Origin: Candidatus Cloacimonadota bacterium
GTDB taxonomy: Bacteria; Cloacimonadota; Cloacimonadia; Cloacimonadales; TCS61
DNA length: 6,570 bases
Direction of reading: 5' to 3'
Assembly: GCA_011372345.1 (NCBI GenBank)
Contig: DRTC01000158.1
Coordinates: forward strand, 1-6,570
The notes under the pieces are model-generated. The model made no database searches. It was not told the origin of the DNA and saw only the letters and a program-made list of their open reading frames with translations. How positions within the stretch are numbered: the first letter of the stretch is position 1; every line of letters begins with the position of its first letter. Shown one piece after another: positions 1 through 5,207 of this stretch. Made by a program: the position numbers and the translations under genes.

Positions 1-35
1 CCAAATCCTCTTTCAGAAGTAATTTGTCTGAACAT
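1..35 (-). CDS. Start of a prepilin-like gene, cut by the left edge
   Basis: Only the first 11 full codons lie in the window. They read MFRQITSERGF, followed by a glycine codon start (GG). The ATG (35-33) overlaps the TGA stop of pilT (37-35) by one base, which suggests translational coupling. A short leader with basic residues ending in RGF resembles the class III prepilin leader, cut between G and F, and closely parallels the MFKTFQNQKGF start of the pilin two genes upstream. The hydrophobic helix and the conserved Glu at mature position 5 would lie outside the window, so the assignment to a pilin-like or pseudopilin protein is an inference from the leader and the pilus context. No strong ribosome binding site precedes it, as is common for coupled genes. 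Confidence 0.45.
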   Translation of the reverse strand, partial: MFRQITSERGF

Positions 36-1096
36 CAGAATCCCACGCCAGAAACGAACATTTTCGGATTATCGGAAACTTCCTGAGCAACGAGTCGATC
101 CAGTAAGCCATTCATGACATGACTATACAAAGATTGATCCAGAGTCTGCATTCCATCTTTAGTTCCGGATTGGATCACGGAAGGTATCTGGTAAGTTTTT
201 TCTTCCCTGATTAGATTTCTGACAGCAGTATTAGCTATCATTATTTCTAAAGCCGGGACTCGTCCGGAACCATCTTTCATTGGTAATAATGTCTGAGCAA
301 CGACCGCTTGCAACGATTCCGAAAGCATTGAACGGATCTGACCTTGTTGTTCTTTGGGGAACATATCTATGATCCTATCAATAGACTTGGTTGCACTGCT
401 GGTATGTAATGTAGCCAGAACAAGATGACCCGTCTCAGCAGCGGTCAAAGCTAATGAGACCGTGTCGAGATCGCGCATTTCACCAACAAGAATAACATCA
501 GGATCTTCACGAAGAGCAGATCGGAGGGCAGCTTTAAAAGACCAGGTATCGTGTCCTAACTCTCTTTGATTGATCAAAGAGTTTTTACTGGCATGGACAT
601 ATTCGATCGGATCTTCAACAGAAATTATATGACAATGTCGATGATCATTAATGACATCAATCATGGTCGCTAAAGTTGTCGATTTTCCACTTCCGGTAGG
701 ACCAGTTACTAAAATAAGACCGTTCCTTCTTAAAGCAAGTTTTGCCAGGATATCAGGCAGATTAAGTTCATCAAATCCTCTAATCTCATTTGGAATCACA
801 CGAAAAGCAACAGCTCGACCGTTCAGCTGGTGAAAAGCATTTACCCTGAACCTTGTTTCGTCATCTAATTTTGTGGAGAAGTCAATTTCCAATCTTTCTT
901 TAAATAATGCTTTTTGGGATTCATTCATTACACTAAAGATTAAATCGTCAACTTCTTTTACAGTTGATCTGGGTAAATTCAATTTTTTCATAATACCGTT
1001 TACCCTGATCATAGGAATTGATCCTGTGCTGATATGTAGATCAGATGCACCGGCATCAGATGCAAACTGTAACAGTTCTTGAATTGTAAGCTTCAA
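35..1096 (-). CDS. pilT: Type IV pilus retraction ATPase PilT
   Basis: Hexameric cytoplasmic ATPase that depolymerises type IV pili, driving twitching motility, surface attachment and DNA uptake. The 353-residue length is typical of PilT. Visible motifs are the N-terminal PAS-like domain (about 1-100), the Walker A loop GPTGSGKST (132-140), the Asp box ISVEDPIEY (158-166), Walker B DPDVILVGEMRD (198-209) with the catalytic Glu at 206, and the His box around 219-231 ending ATLHT. The AVRNLIRE stretch (291-298) matches the AIRNLIRE motif needed for retraction by PilT, and GMQTLDQ follows at 315-321; these favour PilT over the extension ATPase PilB. The start codon is TTG (1096-1094), supported by a GGAGGTG ribosome binding site at 1107-1101. 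It lies 15 bp after the pilin stop and is almost certainly cotranscribed with it. Confidence 0.95.
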   Translation of the reverse strand: MKLTIQELLQFASDAGASDLHISTGSIPMIRVNGIMKKLNLPRSTVKEVDDLIFSVMNESQKALFKERLEIDFSTKLDDETRFRVNAFHQLNGRAVAFRVIPNEIRGFDELNLPDILAKLALRRNGLILVTGPTGSGKSTTLATMIDVINDHRHCHIISVEDPIEYVHASKNSLINQRELGHDTWSFKAALRSALREDPDVILVGEMRDLDTVSLALTAAETGHLVLATLHTSSATKSIDRIIDMFPKEQQGQIRSMLSESLQAVVAQTLLPMKDGSGRVPALEIMIANTAVRNLIREEKTYQIPSVIQSGTKDGMQTLDQSLYSHVMNGLLDRLVAQEVSDNPKMFVSGVGF

Positions 1097-1111
1097 AAAG
1101 CACCTCCGAAT

Positions 1112-1540
1112 TTAGTCAACGATCTCTTCTTCTTCCTCTTCTTCGTCAATTCCATAACCATGATATTTAGCATCATCAACATCATACCAGACCTGTTTAC
1201 CTTCTCCCTCAGAGAAATCAGCTGTGGAAGTTGCAATATACTTATTGGGTGGATTCCCAACAACCTCAAATTCCCAGTTTTTCTCTGTAGCATTACCAAG
1301 TTTAGCATCTTTTAAGGCATCTTCAATGGTGTAATTTTCTGTAGAACCGTAAGTTTGATAGTAAACTCTGTAAGCACTTCGGATGGCTGCAATAGCCGAT
1401 TGAGCTTCAGTTGATCTTGCTTTCCTGACATAACTCATGTAGATCGGGACCGCGATTGCTGCTAAAATTGCAATAATAACAACCACCACCAACAACTCGA
1501 TCAAGCTGAATCCTTTTTGATTTTGAAATGTTTTGAACAT
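1112..1540 (-). CDS. Type IV pilin-like protein (prepilin)
   Basis: Structural subunit of a type IV pilus or related filament, inserted in the inner membrane and then processed and assembled. The 142-residue precursor has a 10-residue basic leader ending KG, cleavage expected between G10 and F11, mature Glu5 (E15) and a long hydrophobic helix (about 12-33), all diagnostic of prepilins handled by a PilD-type peptidase. The globular part is short (mature protein 132 residues), has no cysteines for a disulfide loop, and ends in an unusual run of seven glutamates (133-139) before IVD. An AAGGAGG ribosome binding site at 1551-1545 fixes the ATG start. A sigma-54-type promoter lies just upstream. 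The adjacent pilT supports a type IV pilus role; a GspG-like pseudopilin is the main alternative. Confidence 0.9.
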   Translation of the reverse strand: MFKTFQNQKGFSLIELLVVVVIIAILAAIAVPIYMSYVRKARSTEAQSAIAAIRSAYRVYYQTYGSTENYTIEDALKDAKLGNATEKNWEFEVVGNPPNKYIATSTADFSEGEGKQVWYDVDDAKYHGYGIDEEEEEEEIVD

Positions 1541-1570
1541 TCTTCCTCCTTAAATAATATTTTCTTTTTC

Positions 1571-1587
1571 TGCAATTATTGTTCCAA
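1571..1587 (-). promoter_or_regulatory. Candidate sigma-54 (-24/-12) promoter of the pilin operon
   Basis: On the minus strand the bases read TTGGAACAATAATTGCA. Against the sigma-54 consensus TGGCACG-N4-TTGCA, 10 of 12 defined positions match, and the GG and GC are exactly 10 bases apart, as required. Transcription would start near 1560, leaving a leader of about 20 nt that contains the AAGGAGG site at 1551-1545. Pilin genes in several bacteria are known to be sigma-54 dependent under PilR-type activators. No activator binding site was identified here. Confidence 0.6.
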
Positions 1588-1677
1588 CGAAAAAAGGTGT
1601 TATTTTTTGTCAAAAGAAAATTAATACTCGTTTAGTTTTTTTATTACAAAAATCATTTTTTTTGGTTCTATACAGTG

Positions 1678-2331
1678 TTACCGACTTTTATGTAAATATT
1701 CCTTCCAATCATTCAGACCTTCACCTGATTTCGCTGAAATTTCAATTATCTTCATCTTTGGATTTACTTTTCGGATATTTTCTTTAATATTTTCAATATT
1801 TATATCAAGGTAAGGAAGAAGGTCAGTTTTGGAAATTATACATAAATGTGAGTTCTGGAATGCAAGAGGATATTTCAGCGGTTTATCTTCACCTTCGGTA
1901 ACACTGAGAACAACAGCATTGATATGAGCCCCTACATCGAACTCCGCAGGACAAACAAGGTTTCCGATATTTTCCACAAAGAGGATATCGATATTTGAAA
2001 GGTCAATTTCTTCAATAGCAGATTTTATCCAGCCTGATTCGAGATGACAGTCTCCTCCAAATGGTCCGGTATTTATCTGATATGCTTGTATTCCTGCTCT
2101 GGAGACTCTTTCTGCATCGAGAGTCGTCCGGATGTCACCTTCGATCACACAAATTTTATTTCCAAACTTTTCAGCGGTTTTTTCTAAAATTGTTGTTTTA
2201 CCTGAACCGGGAGAACTCATCAAATTGATAAACAGAATACCTTTTTCTTTCAGTTCATTTCGTAATTCTTCAGCAATTCTATCGTTAACATTAAGGATTT
2301 TTTTCATCACCTTTATTTCTTTTGTATCCAT
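1678..2331 (-). CDS. hypB: Hydrogenase/urease nickel incorporation GTPase HypB
   Basis: Cytoplasmic SIMIBI-class GTPase that, with HypA, delivers nickel to the [NiFe]-hydrogenase large subunit precursor. The 217-residue protein has the P-loop SSPGSGKTT (39-47), the metal-site pair C95-H96 in GGDCHLE, C127 in GNLVCPAE, and SKTD (167-170) in the place of the guanine-specificity motif. These three metal ligands form the nickel/zinc site at the HypB dimer interface. The N-terminus has neither the histidine-rich stretch nor the CxxCGC high-affinity nickel motif found in some HypB proteins, so this is the short form that relies on the G-domain site. The start is backed by AAAGGAG at 2342-2336. No hydrogenase structural gene, hypA or other hyp gene is in the window; the upstream cupin gene, 48 bp away, may share its transcript. 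Confidence 0.95.
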   Translation of the reverse strand: MDTKEIKVMKKILNVNDRIAEELRNELKEKGILFINLMSSPGSGKTTILEKTAEKFGNKICVIEGDIRTTLDAERVSRAGIQAYQINTGPFGGDCHLESGWIKSAIEEIDLSNIDILFVENIGNLVCPAEFDVGAHINAVVLSVTEGEDKPLKYPLAFQNSHLCIISKTDLLPYLDINIENIKENIRKVNPKMKIIEISAKSGEGLNDWKEYLHKSR

Positions 2332-2379
2332 TTTACTCCTTTAAAACTTCACAAGTATAAAAAACTTATTAAGTTTATA

Positions 2380-2649
2380 TTACTTGAAATTATAATGTTT
2401 TTTCACACTTTCTTTGATATCCCAAACACAGGAAAGTCCTTTCGGGAAAGTTACAAAATCACCTTTTCCGAATTCCACCTTTTCCCCGTCTTCAGTTTCA
2501 ACGATCACTTTTCCTTCCAACAGCAGACATTCTTCGGTAGAATCATAATACCAGTCAAATCGGGAAACTTTCTTTTCCCAGATAGCCCAAGATTTGATTC
2601 CTCTTTGTTGTATTTGTTCATCAGAAAGTTTTTCTACTTTTATTTTCAT
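2380..2649 (-). CDS. Small cupin-domain protein (Cupin_3/DUF861 type)
   Basis: An 89-residue single-domain protein that is nearly all cupin beta-barrel. The core from about residue 35 reads YDSTEECLLLEGKVIVE, followed by GEKVEFGKGDFVTFPKGLS (55-73) and the ending WDIKESVKKHYNF. This order, with the G-D-x-V-x-F-P turn and the terminal K-H-Y, is characteristic of the Cupin_3 group related to EutQ and (S)-ureidoglycine aminohydrolase domains. Most short members have no assigned reaction, and the classical cupin metal ligands (HxH...H) are not obvious, so no substrate is proposed. The ATG is supported by GGAGG at 2662-2658 with 8 bases of spacing. It is first in a possible cupin-hypB unit and is divergent from the padR-efflux operon. 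A link to metal handling through HypB is only a guess. Confidence 0.85.
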   Translation of the reverse strand: MKIKVEKLSDEQIQQRGIKSWAIWEKKVSRFDWYYDSTEECLLLEGKVIVETEDGEKVEFGKGDFVTFPKGLSCVWDIKESVKKHYNFK

Positions 2650-2668
2650 TTTTTAAACCTCCGGGAAA

Positions 2669-2696
2669 ATCATTTTTTGATATGTCAAAATGTCAA
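2669..2696 (-). promoter_or_regulatory. Possible sigma-70 type promoter of the cupin gene
   Basis: On the minus strand there is a perfect TTGACA (2696-2691), a 16-base spacer, and AATGAT (2674-2669), which matches TATAAT at 4 of 6 positions. The start of transcription would be near 2662, almost touching the ribosome binding site at 2662-2658, so the leader would be very short; this weakens the call. The -35 box lies in a tandem copy of ATGTCAA (plus strand, 2682-2688 and 2690-2696, period 8), which might instead be a protein binding site. Confidence 0.3.
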
Positions 2697-2772
2697 GAAG
2701 AATGTAAGTGCCTGAATATCATACAACTTTATTATATTATATCTAATACTATTCTACTTTATAATAATATCC

Positions 2773-2799
2773 TTGACATTATATTCCCGTAAAATAATT
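2773..2799 (+). promoter_or_regulatory. Possible promoter of the padR-efflux operon
   Basis: A perfect TTGACA at 2773-2778 is followed after 15 bases by ATAATT (2794-2799) in an AT-rich context. The spacer is short compared with the optimal 17, and no better -10 box sits at 17, so the exact -10 is uncertain. If correct, transcripts start near 2806 and carry a leader of about 150 nt before padR, containing the palindromes described separately. Confidence 0.35.
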
Positions 2800-2821
2800 T
2801 GTCGCCGATTTTGAAGTGTAT

Positions 2822-2841
2822 CACAAACAATCCTGTTTGTG
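2822..2841. repeat. Perfect palindrome, possible operator upstream of padR
   Basis: CACAAACA (2822-2829) and TGTTTGTG (2834-2841) are perfect 8-bp inverted arms around a 4-base centre. There is no following T-run on either strand, so it does not look like a terminator. Its place just downstream of the candidate padR promoter would suit an operator for PadR or another dimeric repressor, but it lacks the ATGT/ACAT half-sites of the best-known PadR operator, so the binding protein is unknown. Confidence 0.45.
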
Positions 2842-2864
2842 TAAAAAATCAGGTTATTCAATAT

Positions 2865-2940
2865 TCAGAAAGTTTGAGTTCGTTATAAACCTTCCGAATT
2901 TTCTGATGTTAGAAAAAGTGAAAGAAAAACTTCGGAAGGT
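2865..2940 (+). promoter_or_regulatory. Two overlapping, mutually exclusive hairpins in the padR leader
   Basis: Hairpin 1 pairs TCAGAAAGTT (2865-2874) with AATTTTCTGA (2897-2906), 10 bp with one G-U pair. Hairpin 2 pairs ACCTTCCGAA (2889-2898) with TTCGGAAGGT (2931-2940), 10 perfect bp extended by three A-T pairs (2900-2902 with 2927-2929). The two compete for 2897-2902, so RNA could form only one fully. Hairpin 2 ends 4 nt before the AAGGAGG of padR at 2945-2951 and leaves it free. It may be a cis-acting leader, or simply a palindromic interspersed repeat like those further right; the sequence alone does not decide. Confidence 0.35.
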
Positions 2941-2956
2941 ACTTAAGGAGGTTTCG

Positions 2957-3529
2957 ATGAATAAATCGGATTTAGTTGTGCTCGGATTTCTGCGTCGCAA
3001 ATCGATGTATGGTTATGAGATTATTCAATGGTTAAAAACGCACCACATGGACGAATGGGCAGATGTTAAAATGCCGTCTGTCTATAAAGCGATGCAGCGA
3101 CTTGAAAAGAAAGAATATATTTCCGGAGAGAAAGTTACAGAAGGAAATAATCCACCGCGAACCGTTTTTTCCATCACGGAAAAAGGAAAAGAATTTCTAC
3201 TGGAAATGCTGGAATATTTTATGGTGAAAAGTGAAAATCCTCATGACTTCTGGATCGGGATCTGTTTTTTGAATCAAGGTTTTACAAAAGGAAAATTTCT
3301 GCAAATACTAACTGATCGTAAACAAAAAATGAAAGAGCATCTCAAGTGTCATAAGCAACATTTCGAGCAAATGAAAAGCACAGAAAAATGGAAACTTATG
3401 CCGTTTTACATTAAAACTCTGATGAAAATGGGAACAAAAATGAATGCTATCGAAATCGAATCCCTTGATGAATTAAAAAAAGAAGCAGAAAATAAAGAGA
3501 ATGAAATTTTCTTTATCAAAGAGGATTAG
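2957..3529 (+). CDS. PadR-family transcriptional regulator
   Basis: A 190-residue DNA-binding protein, likely a dimeric repressor of the efflux operon it heads. The N-terminal winged helix (about 1-85) shows the PadR pattern: LVVLGFLRRKSMYGYEI at the start, then a MPSVYKAMQRLEKKEYI recognition region and TVFSITEKGKEFL for the wing and next helix. The second half (about 90-190), rich in Lys, Glu and Met, fits the helical PadR C-terminal domain used for dimerisation. The ATG at 2957 is chosen because AAGGAGG (2945-2951) sits at good spacing; the reading frame stays open upstream to 2816, but that stretch has no ribosome binding site and no family similarity. Only 2 bp separate it from the channel gene. 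PadR repressors next to drug pumps usually release DNA when they bind the pump substrate; this is family knowledge, not shown here. Confidence 0.92.
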   Translation: MNKSDLVVLGFLRRKSMYGYEIIQWLKTHHMDEWADVKMPSVYKAMQRLEKKEYISGEKVTEGNNPPRTVFSITEKGKEFLLEMLEYFMVKSENPHDFWIGICFLNQGFTKGKFLQILTDRKQKMKEHLKCHKQHFEQMKSTEKWKLMPFYIKTLMKMGTKMNAIEIESLDELKKEAENKENEIFFIKED

Positions 3530-3531
3530 AT

Positions 3532-4878
3532 ATGAAAAAGATTGTTTTTATCATTGTTTTGTTTTCCAGTTTTTCCTTATTTTCAGAAATCCTGACCTTG
3601 AAAGATGCAAAAGAAATCGCTTTGGAAAACAATCCTGAATATCTGACAAAAAAATGGGCATACGAATCTGCTAAATGGAATGAGATCAGCTCATTATCCG
3701 GTTTGCTTCCTTCTGCTAATTTAACAGGCTCTCAAATTCAGATGAAACCCGGAATGCCGTCTATGATGAATCCGATTCCTGATGATGAAACAAACACGCG
3801 ATCTTACGGATACTCGATAAATCAACCGTTATTTCTCGGTGGGAAACTCTGGCTTGGTTATCGTCTTTCCCGTGATGCAAAACAGATGTCTGAATATGCT
3901 CTTGCAGAACAAAAAATGAAAACTATTTCCGGAGTTGAAGAAAAATATTTCAATCTTCTTGAAGCAGCAGAAATTTTGGAAATTTCTAAAGAACAGCTTC
4001 GGTCTGCTGAATTAAACCTGGAAATAGCAGAATTAAGATATGAAATGGGAACACTTGCCAAAGTTGATCTTTTAAAAATCCAATCCGATAAAGCTGCCAA
4101 AGAAACCGAACTGATCCAATCCGAAACTCTGTATGCGATCAGTTATTCCGGTCTAAAAAATTATCTGCAATTTCAGGATGATTTTGAAGTAGAAAATTTC
4201 GATGCAACTATTTATAATGAACTGATTGAAAGCCTGAACTCTTTTGATGAAAAACAGATAAATGTTCTTATTGATGAATGTTTTCAGATTTCTCTGCGTG
4301 AGAATTATTCCATTAAAACTCTGAAAGAAACAAAAGATATGGCAAAGAAAAGTGTGTTAATGGCAGCAGGAAATTTCCTGCCAACCTTGAATTTGAGTTA
4401 TAGCCAGACCTGGAGCAAATCCTGGAATGAAATCCAAAAAGAATCCGATTCTAATTATAACGATTCTAAACAATTGGCATTAACTGCCTCTATCCCGATT
4501 TTTCCGATTACAGATAATTTTGCTGATTATAAAAAAGCAAAATTCGAAAAAAGAAAAACCGATGAGGATTATAAATCTGCAGAAAGCGGGATTAAACTGG
4601 ATTTGGAAAGTTCTGTTTTGAACCTGATAAGTTCAGCAAAACAAGTAAAGGCTTCTGAACTTACTTTGAATTTTGCAACCGAATTACATTCCCAAATGGA
4701 AGAAAGATTCAGGAATGGAATGGTTTCCACAACCGAAATACTCGATTCGGAAGTGATGCTGAAAAGTTCAAAAATGTCTTTTATTCGGAGTTCATTCTCA
4801 TTCATTAAAGCAAAATCAAAATTAATACTGCTTCTTGGAATGGAAGAAGAAAACGAATTTTTGGAATTATTAAAATGA
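3532..4878 (+). CDS. TolC-type outer-membrane efflux protein
   Basis: Trimeric outer-membrane channel and periplasmic tunnel of a tripartite efflux or secretion system. The 448-residue length fits the family. Residues 1-18 form a Sec signal peptide (MKKIVF, hydrophobic core, SLFS, cleavage expected before EILTL). The mature start LTLKDAKEIALENNPEYL is the classic opening of the first outer-membrane efflux repeat. Two repeats of coiled-coil helices with strand segments follow, each with the LLPSANL or FLPTLNLSYS type motif (near 58 and 282), the mark of the duplicated OEP domain. The C-terminal half ends with the typical NGMVSTTEILDSEVML helix. AAAGAGG at 3518-3524 serves as ribosome binding site, inside the end of padR, so the two genes are coupled. 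The adaptor gene follows after 329 bp of repeat-filled DNA. Confidence 0.93.
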   Translation: MKKIVFIIVLFSSFSLFSEILTLKDAKEIALENNPEYLTKKWAYESAKWNEISSLSGLLPSANLTGSQIQMKPGMPSMMNPIPDDETNTRSYGYSINQPLFLGGKLWLGYRLSRDAKQMSEYALAEQKMKTISGVEEKYFNLLEAAEILEISKEQLRSAELNLEIAELRYEMGTLAKVDLLKIQSDKAAKETELIQSETLYAISYSGLKNYLQFQDDFEVENFDATIYNELIESLNSFDEKQINVLIDECFQISLRENYSIKTLKETKDMAKKSVLMAAGNFLPTLNLSYSQTWSKSWNEIQKESDSNYNDSKQLALTASIPIFPITDNFADYKKAKFEKRKTDEDYKSAESGIKLDLESSVLNLISSAKQVKASELTLNFATELHSQMEERFRNGMVSTTEILDSEVMLKSSKMSFIRSSFSFIKAKSKLILLLGMEEENEFLELLK

Positions 4879-4893
4879 AATCTAAAAAAATAA

Positions 4894-4991
4894 GCCACAA
4901 TAAAGCACAAAATACACAAAATATGTTTTCATTTTTTCAATGTATTATTGGAAATTTGCAGAAACCTCTGTGTTCTCTGTGTCTCTGTGGC
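4894..4991. repeat. Imperfect palindromic interspersed element, copy 1 (complete)
   Basis: The left arm begins GCCACAA and contains a perfect tandem 9-mer CACAAAATA (4906-4914, 4915-4923). The right arm (4965-4991) has CTCTGTG three times (4966, 4975, 4983) and ends CTGTGGC. The reverse complement of the right arm starts GCCACAGAGACACAGAG, so the arms are diverged inverted copies with identical GCCACA tips and a middle of about 40 bp. It begins 15 bp after the channel gene stop. Similar CACAGAG-rich inverted elements between genes are familiar from many bacterial genomes. No coding potential is credible in it. Confidence 0.7.
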
Positions 4992-5019
4992 AAAAAAAAT
5001 AAAATCGATGAAAAAAATA

Positions 5020-5147
5020 ACCTTGAAAATGGTTTACCGACAGAGGAATTCTTTCAAATGAACCTTTTCAACGGTTGGATGCGAGATATTAGAAAACCAT
5101 TGAAAAAGTTTAGCAAGAAGAGAGATACTTATGAACTTTTTCAAGGT
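5020..5147. repeat. Nested four-arm inverted repeat (REP/BIME-like)
   Basis: Four short arms share the core TTGAAAA or its complement. Outer arms: ACCTTGAAAA (5020-5029) is the exact complement of TTTTCAAGGT (5138-5147), and pairing can continue after a one-base bulge. Inner arms: AACCTTTTCAACGGTT (5061-5076) pairs with AACCATTGAAAAAGTT (5095-5110) over 16 bp with two mismatches. Read as minus-strand RNA, both mismatches become G-U pairs, so the inner stem is continuous. The arrangement resembles repetitive extragenic palindrome clusters. It lies between the channel and adaptor genes of one operon. Confidence 0.65.
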
Positions 5148-5165
5148 AGAAAAAATAAAAAAATC

Positions 5166-5194
5166 GTCCGCCTTCGTTAAAACTACGGCGTGAC
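5166..5194. repeat. Short imperfect palindrome before the adaptor gene
   Basis: GTCCGCC (5166-5172) and GGCGTGAC (5187-5194) are inverted arms with one bulged base, around a 14-base loop that includes TTCG and CTAC. The GC-rich arms contrast with the AT-rich surroundings, as expected of an inserted extragenic palindrome. The right arm ends directly before the AAGGAG ribosome binding site (5195-5200) of the next gene. It is not followed by a T-run, so it is unlikely to be an intrinsic terminator. Confidence 0.5.
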
Positions 5195-5207
5195 AAGGAG
5201 TAAAAAA

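Noticed and set aside
1585..1613. Sigma-70 promoter for the pilin, using a perfect TTGACA at 1613-1608 on the minus strand
   Set aside because: No acceptable -10 box lies at 16 to 18 bases from it, while the sigma-54 match just downstream is much better spaced.
2358..2376. Intrinsic terminator between the cupin gene and hypB (AAACTT/AAGTTT followed by T residues on the minus strand)
   Set aside because: The stem is only 6 bp with one G-C pair and a 3-base loop, too weak to claim in such AT-rich DNA.
2816..2956. N-terminal extension of the PadR protein from an ATG at 2816 or 2906
   Set aside because: Neither ATG has a ribosome binding site, the extra residues do not look like PadR, and they overlap palindromic leader DNA. 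AAGGAGG at 2945-2951 clearly serves the ATG at 2957.
4875..5180. A 101-codon plus-strand open frame between the channel and adaptor genes
   Set aside because: It consists of translated repeat arms (CSLCLCGKK is typical of the CTGTGT element), has low-complexity content and no ribosome binding site.
5190..5207. GTG start for the adaptor six codons upstream
   Set aside because: It lies in the palindrome arm and would put the ribosome binding site AAGGAG inside the coding region. The ATG at 5208 gives a normal lipoprotein signal peptide.
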